From positions 5,587,470 through 5,651,469 of the forward strand of contig OY759269.1 of assembly GCA_963662155.1 (NCBI GenBank): a DNA stretch of 64,000 nucleotides, read 5' to 3'. This DNA is from Lamellibrachia columna. Taxonomy: Eukaryota; Annelida; Polychaeta; Sabellida; Siboglinidae. The translations under genes and the position numbers were made by a program. Every line of letters starts with the position of its first letter. The first letter of the stretch is position 1. Shown here in pieces: positions 53,401 to 64,000 of this stretch. Under the pieces are notes generated by a model. The model was not told the origin of the DNA and searched no databases. It saw only the letters and a list, made by a program, of their open reading frames with translations.

Positions 53401-55110
53401 GGTATATGCGTATCAGAAAGGAACAAAACTGCACAAACTATGTGGAGGGTTTATAGGCGTACCAGAAAGGAACAAGACTGCACAAACTATGTGGAGAGTT
53501 TATAGGCGTACAAGAAAGGAACAAGACTACACAAACTATGTGGTGGGTATATGCGTATCAGAAAGGAACAAGACTGCACAAACTATGTGGAGGGTTTATA
53601 GGCGTACCAGAAAGGAACAAGACTGCACAAACTATGTGGAGGGTTTATAGGCGTACCAGAAAGGAACAAGACTACACAAACTATGTGGAGGGTTTATAGG
53701 TGTACTAGAAAGGAACAAGACTACACAAACTATGTGGAGGGTTTATATGCGTACCAGAAAGGAACAAGACTACACAAATTATGTGGAGGGTTTATATGCG
53801 TACCAGAAAGGAACAAGACTACACAAACTATGTGGAGGGTTTATAGGTGTACTAGAAAGGAACAAGACTACACAAACTATGTGGAGGGTTTATAGGCGTA
53901 CCAGAAAGGAACAAGACTACACAAACTATGTGGTGGGTATATGCGTATCAGAAAGGAACAAGACTGCACAAACTATGTGGAGGGTTTATAGGCGTACCAG
54001 AAACGAACAAGACTGCACAAACTATGTGGAGGTTTTATAGGCGTACCAGAAAGGAACAAGACTACACAAACTATGTGGAGGGTTTATAGGCGTACCAGAA
54101 AGGAACAAGACTACACAAACTATGTGGAGGGTTACAGGCGTACCAGTAAGGAACAAGACTACACAAATTATGTGGAGGGTTTATATGCGTACCAGAAAGG
54201 AACAAGACTACACAAACTATGTGGTGGGTATAGGCGTACCAGAAAGAAACAAGATTACACAAACTATGTGGAGGGTTTACAGACGTACCAGAAAGGAACA
54301 AGACTACACAAACTATGTGGAGGGTTTATAGGCGTACCAGAAAGGAACAAGACTGCACAAACTATGTGGAGGGTTTACAGACGTACCAGAAAGGAACGAG
54401 ACTACACAAACTATGTGGAGGGTTTATAGGCGTACCAGAAAGGAACACGACTGCACAAACTATGTGGAGGGTTTATATGCGTACCAGAAAGGAACAAGAC
54501 TACACAAACTATGTGGAGGGTTTATAGGCGTACCAGAAAGGAACAAGACTACACAAACTATGTGGAGGGTTTATAAGCGTACCAGAAAGGAACAAGACTG
54601 CACAAACAATGTGGAGGATTTACAGACGTACCCGAAAGGAACGAGACTACACAAACTATGTGGAGGGTTTATAGGCGTACCAGAAAGGAACAAGACTGCA
54701 CAAACTATGTGGAGGGTTTATAGGCGTACCAGAAAGGAACAAGACTGCACAAACTATGTGGAGGGTTTATAGGCGTACCAGAAAGGAACAAGACTACACA
54801 AATTACAAAGAGGCATTTAATGCAGCTACGAATGAAATTAGACAATTTAAAAGAAGCTATGAGCAAAAATTAGCATGTAACATAAAACATAAAAGCAAGA
54901 GCTTTTATGTATATATCAGGAGTAAACAAAACGTACGAGACAAGGTTGGATCACTTGAAGATTGTGCTGGAAATATAATATCACAAGGATTTTTAATGGC
55001 GGAAGACCTAAATGGAGACTTCAGTGCCGTGTTTACCAGAGGGCATATTAGTTAATTACCAGTTCCATATACTAAATTTCAGGAGGCTAAATCGGACTGT
55101 TTATGGCAGC
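47480..55110 (+). mobile_element. LINE (CR1/L2-like) with internal minisatellite expansion
   Basis: Left part 47485-47780 encodes the end of the endonuclease domain (H-E-P-L-G-N-S-D-H-N-Q-I-H-F-D) and the following linker (K-I-G-Y-K-Q-T-M-W-R-V-Y-R-R-T). Right part 54780-55055 resumes the same linker (D-Y-T-N-Y-K-E-A-F-N-A-A) and runs to the pre-RT region (K-S-F-Y-V-Y-I-R-S-K, F-S-A-V-F-T-R). Between them lies the 7-kb tandem array. The element is 5'-truncated and ends abruptly after about 55110 without RT. Confidence 0.85.
47776..54805 (+). repeat. 49/47-bp minisatellite, about 143 units, born inside LINE coding sequence
   Basis: Unit actatgtggagggtttatag then gcgtaccagaaaggaacaag and actacacaa (49 bp), which codes T-M-W-R-V-Y-R-R-T-R-K-E-Q-D-Y-T in the LINE frame. 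A 47-bp variant has gtggtgggtatatgc. Since 49 = 3x16+1, successive units shift frame and three units give 49 codons. Two frames are stop-free; the third is open only in units with tatatg in place of tatagg. Artefact ORFs up to 170 codons result. Confidence 0.97.
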
Positions 55111-55114
55111 TAAT

Positions 55115-56420
55115 TATACCTATATATGAAGCAATACTTGATATACTATGGAAACCTTGGTGTTATGAAACAGGGAAACCGTGGTAAAATATCACGGTGT
55201 TTTGAAAAGATAAACCCTGATATACTGTAAAATTACCGTACACAATATATGAAAAAGCACGGCCTGTCACAGTTTGCCATGCAATGTCATAGTAGTATAC
55301 CATATAATAGAATGGATATTGTGTATGTGTATTGGTAGTGATATCCCTTAAGCATTTAATATTTTGTGAAAACTGCAAATGTCTGTCGCAAGGGCAACGC
55401 CCGATATACCAATATAATGTTTCACGGCCTGTTTATCCGTGTATGAATCTATATAAGCCCTCATAAATGTCTCACGTGATAATGTTGAAAATGCCGTAAT
55501 AATAGTAATAATAAAATCCCTATAGCTCGGGCAACTAAAATTATAGAACATATACAATTGTCTACACGGAAAAAAGAGGCGCAATACAACATTTGGTAGC
55601 AACTGTGGATGTATAATAGCTTCAGCCAGTGACTTCCCAGACATTATGCCTAGTTACTGAGCCGTTTAATTTGCGCAATCCTGTTCGCTGAAATTCCGGG
55701 TTGCCCTTAAAACGTTACGAAACATGCAACAGTCCTGTTAGGGTCCGTCAAAATTCGCGCCTAGTGGAATGCATTCATCTTCGCCACCGTGGGCTTCTGA
55801 CTACCCTGGCGAATCGACCTGTTGAAACGCTGATTTTTCAGTTGATGTGTCAACCGATAGGATTGTGAGCTCGAATTTATGCGGTCTGCATACGAGAACT
55901 TAACTTTAATTGATTGTTGACCCGACGTCGCTGATAAGTATTTCTCGGAAACGGTCTTTGAAGTTTGGGCGCGTCTCATCCGTCTGATTCCGATAAACAC
56001 GTCAACGAAGACGACTGATTCAGCATGGCGTGGGACAATGTGACACATCCACGTTTCAACTGGTTTATCTGACTGATTTTGAAATGTTGGTACTTTCAGC
56101 ATAATAGCCACTGTGTTGATGTACAATTGGTCAGACGTTACTTTCACTTAACTCGGTTACCGAGGCAGACATTCTTTAAAACACACATCACACGCAATCC
56201 GCAAGGCACTATTTATTTATTTGTTCTGCCGCTAACATAAACCCTCGTTGCGTCAGCGATCATCATGTGGATCGTCTTCAGATTGTCATGATCGTTCCTC
56301 GTAATGTCCTGTGTAACGATCCGTGTGAGCAGATACAAGCGATTGAAATGTGCTGCTTTGGTATGCACGCACACATGTGTGCGTATGCGTGCGTGTGAGC
56401 GTGTTTGCGTGGGTGCGTGC
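55115..56420. other. No supportable gene
   Basis: A minus-strand open frame of 128 codons (56147-55761) has no recognised domain, no splice context and no composition bias that would support it. Otherwise AT-rich intergenic DNA. Confidence 0.4.
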
Positions 56421-56424
56421 GTGT

Positions 56425-56650
56425 GTGGATTGGATCGGTTATATCTCGAGAATGGAAGAAGACAGTCGCTGCCTGACGTCTCTAACATGGACAGGTGAAG
56501 GCAAACGGAAAGCGAGATGCTCAAAGACAAGTTGGCGAAATACTGTAGAAAAGAAAAGCGAGAACTGGGATGGAAGTCGTTGAAAGATGCCAAACAAGTG
56601 CACCACAGCCTCATGGGCCACCTGGTCCAAAGTGGATAAGTAAGGTAAGG
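56425..56650 (+). mobile_element. LINE C-terminal fragment
   Basis: Encodes WIGYISRMEEDSRCLTSLTW, TGEGKRKARCSKTSWRNTV and then KSENWDGSR, the post-RT tail common in Mag/RTE-type LINEs. Preceded by a GT-rich run at 56355-56430. Confidence 0.75.
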
Positions 56651-57586
56651 TATCCCACACAAGTCGTGGTACTTGCTAGCCTTGCCATTGCGTTCACGTG
56701 TATTATATACCAGCCCGTGGTTGGTTCTTTTTTTTGTAACCAAATACTCTGATAGCTCTTTCAATCTCATCGAATTCTGCGGCTTGGGCAACGTTTCCCA
56801 GGTCACCACAACGCCCTAATCATCTCGTTCTAGTGAGTTATTTTGGATTGTCATTCGTGTAGATGTTGAGGACTAATAGCACTAGAACTCTGCATAAATG
56901 AAGTGCTACCTTGCTTGGCTTCCGAACACTGATTCTATCACATTGTCACATCTAGAATGATCGAATCTCCAGTAGTGATCATATCATCAAAACAAGACAG
57001 ATATTTTGTAGTAATTGCGAGTATTTTTTACTGGAAACCTTCGGCGATTCACTCCGTCATTGATATATTGACACATATAACCCTTGTTGGGGTATCCTTC
57101 TCATAACAAAGTGAACGACGATTCAGTCATGTTTTGTGCACAAACATTGTTTTATATTTATTATTTATATATGTGTTTTTAATAAATGTTAGTGTCATAT
57201 ACACTGATTCAATGGTATATGACTATTGGAGTCTTCAGAAGGACCATGTACACTCAGGTCGAGGAAAAACGTGAGGGAGCTGACGACTTTGGCTGAGGAT
57301 AACACACAGTGGTCAATGGTGAAAAAGGACTGATTGCAGCTGTATGGTGTAGTTTTACTGCTGCAGCCACAGAATACAGCAGGAAGACGTAGATATGGAG
57401 ATACTGCAGTCTTCGCTTGCCGGTTTGTCTAAGGATCTATATGCTAAGGTTTTCCCCTAGACGTCAGGGTAGATACACATTAATACAGACTGCGTGTTTG
57501 TCTGTCATGTCGCAACTATGTCAATTACTTTGTATTATTTCCATTTTCTGGTATATATACGCCCGGTCAAAATCCGGATCGAGATA

Positions 57587-57856
57587 ATGTCTCACTGTAG
57601 CACTCGTGTAGCAGTAGATAATGTCTCACTGTAGCACTCGTGTAGCAGTAGATAATGTCTCACTGTAGCACTCGTGTAGCAGTAGATAATGTCTCACTGT
57701 AGCACTCGTGTAGCAGTAGATAATGTCTCACTGTAGCACTCGTGTAGCAGTAGATAATGTCTCACTGTAGCACTCGTGTAGCAGTAGATAATGTCTCACT
57801 GTAGCACTCGTGTAGCAGTAGATAATGTCTCACTGTAGCACTCGTGTAGCAGTAGA
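57587..57856. repeat. 34-bp minisatellite, 8 perfect copies
   Basis: Unit gataatgtctcactgtagca then ctcgtgtagcagta, with no differences between copies over about 270 bp, implying very recent expansion. Flanked by unremarkable intergenic DNA (56650-57586 and 57857-58668 hold nothing I can support). Confidence 0.98.
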
Positions 57857-58668
57857 ACAAATGGACTTAGTCGTTACAGAGACAAAGTATGTACGACATA
57901 CGGGACACGACATTTCTAAAAAAGCTTCGCCAAGCACTACTGCGCGAACATAATTTAACGTGCTTGTTTCTCACGGTGCAGTTATATCACAGCGAATCTC
58001 TACATCTACAATAATAATCTCGTTTAACAAGATTCGGCGAGGTGGCGCCGTTATATGCTGCTCTGACTTAGCAAATGGGAATTATTTCGTAGCAGAATGT
58101 AAGTAATCAATTAATTTCACATTATTGTAAACTCGTTTGAATTGCTATCGATGTATGCGACGCAGTATACACAAACTGCAATCCGAACGGAGAATTTCTT
58201 GATAATTATTGATCTCAAAGACAATTTTAGAGAATGTCCTAACCAATGCATTGCATTTATACAGGACGCATCTAGGATCGGGCAAGGAGGGAGGCCAAGT
58301 GTGTGTGTGTGGGGGGGGGGGCAAGTTCAATCACCCATTAGTTTACCATGCCTCCATGTAGTGACGCAACAGATTACATAAACAAAAATAAAAAATGTAA
58401 GCCAAAAGAGAGGCAAGGCACAATGCACCCCCAAATAAGCAACGGGTAACCATAAAAATAAACAAATAAACTGAACGACACGTGATGACGCCACCTCTCG
58501 TTAACTGAGACTACCACTGCCCCCTATCGATAACGCTGCGAGATGGATGTGCTCCAGGATCACCCTAACGAATAAAACCGAGACTAATACGCTGACAAAA
58601 AACAATAATATGTCAATATGGCCGCGACATGGTTTCGTTTACGACGCAAGCGAAGCACTCGCGCCTCC

Positions 58669-59025
58669 CTACTTCTTGCACGCTTTCTTCCACTTCGGGA
58701 ACATGTTGTGGAAGACGGGAGGCAAGTTGTCGCGACAGGCCTCCTTGCAGGTATTCTCCCGGTTTGCCGCCGTCACCTGCTGCTGGCGGCTCGCGGCCAG
58801 CGTCACCATGTCGAAGTGCTTCCCCGACACGGTGCTGCTAACGATGGGCACGAGGCTCGGCACGCTGGTGTCGTAGGACGGCGAGGCGTAGCTAGGAGGC
58901 TGAACGCATGACTCCCCCTTGCCCATGTCCGGCTTGCGTGCGAAGCGGCTGTAGTGGTTGGTGAACTGTTGTGTGAAGTTGGCTGGCGTCGTTCTGTCGT
59001 TCTCTTGGATTCCCGGCAACGTCAC
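58669..59025 (-). CDS. Last exon of unrecognised right-edge gene
   Basis: 357 bp, phase 0 entry, acceptor cgctgcttcag, stop TAG at 58669-58671. 118 residues, with an F-T-Q-Q-F-T-N-H-Y-S-R-F-A-R-K stretch, a Pro/Ser/Tyr/Val region, and a C-terminus rich in Lys and Cys (F-P-K-W-K-K-A-C-K-K). GC-rich relative to surrounding DNA, as are its two upstream exons. No family recognised. Confidence 0.6.
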   Translation of the reverse strand: MTLPGIQENDRTTPANFTQQFTNHYSRFARKPDMGKGESCVQPPSYASPSYDTSVPSLVPIVSSTVSGKHFDMVTLAASRQQQVTAANRENTCKEACRDNLPPVFHNMFPKWKKACKK

Positions 59026-62000
59026 CTGAAGCAGCGACCATGCACGTGTCACGTGGATAATGCAGCTCTCGCTCAAGGACCAAGGTGATTAGGAAGTGGT
59101 CCCCCTTTCCTCTCAAACATAAACATATTAGCAACGGTTATCAAATGATAATTCGTATTTGGAAATAATATTGACCAGTATTGCTTGATATAAAATTGTT
59201 TTATTTTTTATTTCTTTCAGCAGCTAAGTATAAGTCCCTTTTCAGGGGAGAAGCACTGGAGAATAAACTCCGCTGGACTTGGTCTATATGGGAACGTTTG
59301 AACAAGCCGATAACAATTAAGTCAATGGTTGACATGCTGTCACGTTTTGAAATGTGTTACAAATTAACCTTGTTTTTATTGAACGAAATGATTGACATTG
59401 ATCAATCAACATCCAGAATAACCACAACAAATGTTCTTGGCCTACATGTTCCTCAGGATGTAAGAGGATTTCCGACAGAGAGCGAGTGTTGTCATCGCAA
59501 CGAGATTCAATCACGTCATTCAAAGCGAATGACACGACAGTGTCGGTTAAACACACATCATAGATTCCCATAGAAAGTCGACTGAGCCAGACAGATTATA
59601 TTTTGAAACATTTTATAAGCTGACCTACGAAATAACATTCAAGCGACCGTAACCGTCACGTTGTACATACCAGGGTTGGGTTCAATTGTAATCGCGTAAT
59701 TTGTAATTAATTACAATTAGGGAGTAAATGTGCATGCATTTGTTTAGAACTATGTCATTGCAATTGAATTTGTGAGGCTGTTTAATTGTACTTGACCAGT
59801 GTAATTGATCATTGTAATTTACCATTGTAATTTAGCATTGTATTTGAACACAACCCTGGCAGCACGAATGCATGAATTCACCTAAAGCCCTGTGTAACAT
59901 AAGCAGTAATGGCACATGTAGACTTCCTCTATAAAACAATATGGTTGTACTCAACAAACAAACTATTCCAATTGACCCTTTATGTAGCATTGTAATTGTT
60001 TTTTCTGAAGTGCCATAAGTGTTTTTTTAAAGATGTACTTGTAATTTATTTATGATGCAGTGTAACTGTAATCGACAATTGTTACTGAACCCAATCCTGG
60101 AACGTACCAGCAGTGAAATCGGATTTCCGATAGGCAAACTGGTTGACACAGAGCATCACTGCTCTAGGGGCTCTGGTTCCAGCATCTTATACCATAGGCA
60201 ATGGTTGCACAACCTCATCTGAAAACGAAACTCGGGTGGCAGGAACCAAACTGTGAAGTTTTTCGATTTCTGTTCTACTTTTCTGTCGAGCAAGCAACTG
60301 AAATAAGGGCGTCACAAACAAAAAAATCTCGTTCTCAACAGGAAAGGGGTGGGGGGGGGGGGGTGTAGTAAACGCCCTCTGAAACAAAACATTTGGGTAT
60401 TCGTTCTAGGTCTAAATACTTATCCTCGTACCATGCTGTACTGTTGAATACAATTTAACAAGATTGCCATCCCAAACAACAAGGTTCAGAAGGCAAGTGG
60501 ACAAGGAAGCCATTGGCTTATCGAGAATCCAACAATTTTATTATCTATGTTTAGCCCGCCATTATATATCTATCAATTCTATTTTAAAGCACATTCACAA
60601 TACTAGCATTAACACAATCATTTGGTAGTTTGTTCCATTCATTTATCACCCTCTGTGAGAAAGAGTACTTTCTCATGTCCAACTACACTGTTCCTTAACT
60701 AATGCTGCTTTGTGACCTCTGGTTCTACTGCCTTCTTTACGTTTGAAGAACATATTCCTATCAACATCCTCATAACCGTTCACTATTTTAAACACTTCTA
60801 TTTGGTCTCCTCTTAGTCTCCTGGTCTCTGTTGTCAAACCACATTGTAATAAGTGGCTTTCATAACTAAGGTCTCTCAATTCTGGAATCATTTTAGTTGC
60901 TCTTCGTTGTATTCTTTCGAGCTTGTCTATGTCCTTCTTACGATACGGCCTCCATGCTTGTGTACAATATTCCAAATGTGGTCTAACTATTGCTTTGCAC
61001 AGGGGTACAATTAGCTGTTTCTCCTCATACGTAATAGTTATCACAATCCCCCATTTTATATTCTTCGTCAATGTTTCCATGTCCTATGTGTATGGATTTA
61101 CACTTCCCAAAATTGAATAACATATGCCATTTTTCTAACCATTTAATTAATTTATCTAGATCATCCTGTAAAAATTATTTATCTATATCATTAGTAACCT
61201 TTCTGAATACTTTTGTGTCATCTGCAAATTTGAGTACTTTGCTCTTCCAAATCATTTATATATATTAAAAACAGTATAGGGCCTAACACTGATCCCTGTG
61301 GTACCCCACTCAAAACAGATTTCCAGTTTGAAATCTCATCATCTACTATTACTCTCTGTCTTCTGTGTGTAAGCCACTTTTCTATCCAGTTGATTACATT
61401 ATCTATACCATTGGTTTTAGTTTAAGTAACAATCTTTGATGTGGCACTTTATCGAAAGCTTTCTGAAAATGTAAATAGACAACATCCACTGGTGACATGT
61501 CATCTACCCACTTTGTTATTTCTTCCAAAAAACATTGCTTTTAGGGAACCCATGTTGAATAAGGGACATCCCAAAAGAAACAAGCCGGTTACTAACGTCA
61601 TGTTGTATCTAAACATGTCAGGAGATCTTCGTATTCACGAAGGCCAGTCCACAATCGACTGGGCTTACCTGTCAATCACTGCTCGTTGTCATTTCGGCGC
61701 ACTACGACGCCACCTGTCGGATAGTTACGCAAGCCCCGTTGTTAGTGACTGCATTAAATCATGGTGGGAAAGGTAAGTATTCATACAAAACCCGCAGCTT
61801 TGGAAAGGGTCATTCGCCGCCACTCGTCGGTGGTAATACGAAATGTCAACCGAATGTTAGTGATTCATCTAAAACACCTATCCGACAAAACGCGTGTTGA
61901 CCTTAATTATTATATGTTGGTTTTATAAAAGTTCACACTGCTTTATGATATATTAATTAAGCATGTCAGGTGCCCAGAGACAGACCCGTCCTTTCAAGAA

Positions 62001-64000
62001 CCCTACCTCCCAATCACCCACCGCCATCAGACAAGTTGGACGCAGTGTTCGTCCAGAGCCTCGCTTCCCGTCCCAATCTCCTTAACTTCACCTACACCAC
62101 AGCTGGCCACATATCACTTTAAGGGCCCGTCCGCCATTACCCATAAAGAATCCCAAGGAAAGGGAGGATTGCGCGTGGTGAATGATTTTTCTGAACAATG
62201 TGCCAATGAATGTGGTCTGTCCACAGCTGCTTTTGGGACACTTCTTTGCCTTGTAAAATATTCAATTATTTCCAAAAAGGTGTTACTATTAGTTTCAAAG
62301 ATTCACAAATCGTGCCACTAGTTTTTTATTTAAAGCGGTCATTTTAGAAGACAATTAGGCGATCTTGTAATAGAAAATAGTTCCGCGTAACTACGTGAAA
62401 CAATTCATGTGTGAGTCAGTCAATCAAGATGTCAGTGTTTTGACATTTCTGAAAACTTAAAAATCCCTCGACATCTACGATAAAGGAATGAAACTGAAGG
62501 ATAAACAATCACCTCGCTGGAAAACAACACGTTTGTGAAGCAAGGTCAATGCAAGTTTGGAAGTAGTCCGGTTAACGTGGCAGCGGTGAAGTGGAAGGAG
62601 TTTGGGACCGGACATGGGGTTCTGTGGGGACAGTGGGTCGGACGAACCTTATCTCGCCGCGCGCTCATCATCTTCGCCTTGCCGCGGACGGGCGCCACCA
62701 TCGTGCTGGCTCGCGAGTAGCTGGGCATGCCCATCGTGAGCCGCCGGCGGAACTGTCCGCTGTGCTGGTCACTCATCAGCTGCAGGAGCTTGCTGCCCCG
62801 CAGACCGTAGGCGGACACGCTATCGGCGGCGGTGTCGGCAGACGCAAACCGCGGCGGCAGACGGCTGGCCACTGGCTGGTCGACGGCATCGCCCCCTGTC
62901 GGCCGGAGGTCGGGGCATGTATCGTTGGCCTCGCCGCCGGCTCCGCTGGTGGGGAGACGCATTATTGTTTCTCGACCTCACTGCCACATCTAAATCTCTG
63001 CGTTGGCTTCCTTTCCGATGTGGTAGTATTTTATAGATTTGTACCGTTACATAACTGGTATTTTCATATAAGCAACCGTCATATTTACATTCAATGCCCA
63101 CTCCAACTATTTTAGTGTTAAGTCAGTAGGAAACACAATAACATTTACATTCAATGCCCACTCCAACTATTTTAGTGTTAAGTCAGTAGGAAACACAATA
63201 ACATTTACATTCAATGCCCACTCCAACTATTTTAGTGTTAAGTCAGTAGGAAACACATAACATTTACATTCAATGCCCACTCCAACTATTTTAGTGTTAA
63301 GTCAGTAGGAAACACAATAACATTTACATTCAATGCCCACTCCAACTATTTTAGTGTTAAGTCAGTAGGAAACACAATAACATTTACATTCAATGCCCAC
63401 TCCAACTATTTTAGTGTTAAGTCAGTAGGAAACACAATAATAGTTTACATTCAATGCCCACTCCAAGTATTTTAGTGTTAAGTCAGTAGGAAACACAATA
63501 ACATTTCGCTGTCAACTGAAGACCTATCTCTTTAACTGGCTTTAACTGGCCATCTATTGACAACTTTAACACTGTATACCGATTTGAACGTCAACGAACA
63601 TGTTAATTCGCGCCAGTCCCGACTGTTGCACTATGACAGTACACGACAGCATGTCGCCCGACGAATCGGACAGAATCGCTCGTGCAAACCGGCCTTCACA
63701 GGACGCGCCACATCTATGTCGCTTACCTGGCAGGCGCCTGCTCAACGTTGCATTTACACTGCCCCGTCTCGGAGGGTAGGACCGACGTGTATAGACACCC
63801 GTCCGGGCCCTCGTAGATGGAGGCGGGGATAGGGACCACTTCGGAGTCCTTGTTCCGGTCCTCGCTCCCCCTGTGCCCGATGTTGTCAGTCAAGGATTCC
63901 TGGCTGGGTCGCGGTCCCCCGGACGCACCCTGATCGACGGAACTACGACGGAGACTGCGGCGGCGCATGTTGATGGCGAGCGACAGGCGCTGGGCTCGCT
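58669..64000 (-). CDS. Uncharacterised basic/Ser-rich protein, 3' part (runs off right edge)
   Basis: Gene-level entry. Three exons are joined by matching phases: at least 64000-63727 (exit phase 2), 62945-62648 (298 bp, entry phase 2, exit 0) and 59025-58669 (357 bp, stop). About 307 residues are visible. All three are GC-rich, with good GT-AG ends, against AT-rich introns. The visible part is hydrophilic, with Arg/Ser clusters (M-R-R-R-S-L-R-R-S-S; Q-F-R-R-R-L-T-M) that look like kinase sites, and has no transmembrane helix. It could be the cytoplasmic tail of a larger protein. The 3.6-kb last intron holds a hAT MITE and a LINE. Confidence 0.6.
59181..59573 (+). other. Open frame of 130 codons, unassigned
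   Basis: Located in the last intron of the right-edge gene, opposite strand. Contains G-E-A-L-E-N-K-L-R-W-T-W-S-I-W-E and ends at 59573. No domain recognised; possibly a transposon remnant. Not called as a gene. Confidence 0.25.
59671..60099. mobile_element. hAT-like MITE with 8-bp target duplication
   Basis: A 429-bp AT-rich element. Ends are cagggttgggttcaattgta at the left and, on the reverse strand at the right, caggattgggttcagtaac. Flanking 8-mers gtacatac (59663-59670) and gaacgtac (60100-60107) match at six of eight positions. CAGGG termini and an 8-bp duplication are hAT features. Interior is repeats of attgtaattt/attacaatt. Confidence 0.75.
60455..61560 (-). mobile_element. LINE family 1 with recognisable reverse transcriptase, degenerate
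   Basis: On the minus strand, in broken frames: Q-K-A-F-D-K-V-P-H (near 61460), G-V-P-Q-G-S-V-L-G-P-I-L-F (near 61300), F-A-D-D-T-K-V-F (near 61210), then the post-RT part ([11 protein letters not shown]) and the family 3' end. F-A-D-D is the RT catalytic box. Multiple frameshifts; inactive. Longest RT of the family in the window. Confidence 0.88.
61562..62640. other. Intronic/intergenic stretch with no clear gene
   Basis: An open plus-strand stretch to 61776 ends at a good donor-like aaag|gtaagt, but I find no acceptor or partner exon, so no gene is called. Confidence 0.4.
62648..62945 (-). CDS. Middle exon of right-edge gene
   Basis: 298 bp, entry phase 2, exit phase 0, acceptor ctccccaccag, donor gttcgt. 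Encodes an Ala/Gly/Pro-rich start, then S-A-Y-G-L-R-G-S-K-L-L-Q-L-M-S-D-Q and G-K-A-K-M-M-S-A-R-R-D-K. Confidence 0.6.
63063..63510 (+). repeat. 60-bp minisatellite, about 7 copies, LINE-derived
   Basis: Unit ttacattcaatgcccactcc then aactattttagtgttaagtc and agtaggaaacacaataacat. The right edge continues into a LINE-like tail (about 63500-63545: G-N-T-I-T-F-R-C-Q-L-K-T-Y-L-F-N-W), indicating that the unit came from LINE C-terminal coding sequence. Confidence 0.9.
63727..64000 (-). CDS. Upstream exon of right-edge gene, cut by window edge
   Basis: Open from the edge to donor gcag|gtaagc-type site (GCCAG|gtaagc), exit phase 2. Encodes A-Q-R-L-S-L-A-I-N-M-R-R-R-S-L-R-R-S-S, then an acidic part and P-I-P-A-S-I-Y-E-G-P-D-G-C-L-Y-T. 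The Met at 63968 is internal, since the frame is open upstream. Confidence 0.6.

Overview
The window is nuclear DNA of an animal. It shows GT-AG introns with correct phases, an NMD endonuclease gene (SMG6), an AlkB-type DNA repair gene (ALKBH2), a large extracellular Sushi/EGF gene made of symmetric phase 1-1 exons, many non-LTR retrotransposon pieces, tRNA-derived SINEs, DNA-transposon relics and an unusual load of minisatellites. Base composition, modest intron sizes and repeat content suggest a marine invertebrate (lophotrochozoan or invertebrate deuterostome). The species cannot be fixed from the sequence. There are no bacterial features. || Layout: (1) 1-20160, plus strand: the 3' part of a membrane-anchored Sushi/EGF protein. 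I resolve 2 cysteine-rich exons, 3 EGF exons (the first with a destroyed splice acceptor), 13 CCP/Sushi exons and a terminal transmembrane exon with the stop at 20158-20160. Its introns hold minisatellites, TTAA-flanked MITEs, SINEs and LINE pieces. (2) 22208-24472, plus: a complete three-exon ALKBH2 homologue, 256 residues, with all Fe/2-oxoglutarate ligands. (3) 28656-47156, minus: SMG6/EST1A in 18 coding exons. Seventeen are firm and the first is inferred. The coding lengths sum to 4614 nt, or 1537 residues, and include two EJC-binding motifs, the 14-3-3-like/helical region and a PIN nuclease domain with its acidic residues intact. (4) 47480-55100, plus: a 5'-truncated LINE interrupted by a roughly 7-kb minisatellite of about 143 units that grew out of the LINE's own coding sequence. 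(5) 58669-64000, minus: the last three exons of an unrecognised basic/serine-rich protein running off the right edge. || The most unusual theme is that minisatellites here have grown out of functional sequence: LINE ORF codons (47.8-54.8 kb and 63.1-63.5 kb), a 5' splice site (16.26-17.2 kb) and a 3' splice site (17.39-17.84 kb). The last two sit at opposite ends of one intron, so arrays of decoy donors and decoy acceptors face each other. A second theme is DNA-transposon relics with recognisable target sites: a piggyBac-like MITE (TTAA/CCC), a Kolobok-like MITE, a Kolobok-like element with a decayed THAP domain, and a hAT-like MITE with an 8-bp duplication. || All genes were read directly from splice-consistent translation. 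Family names rest on remembered conserved motifs, not on a database search.
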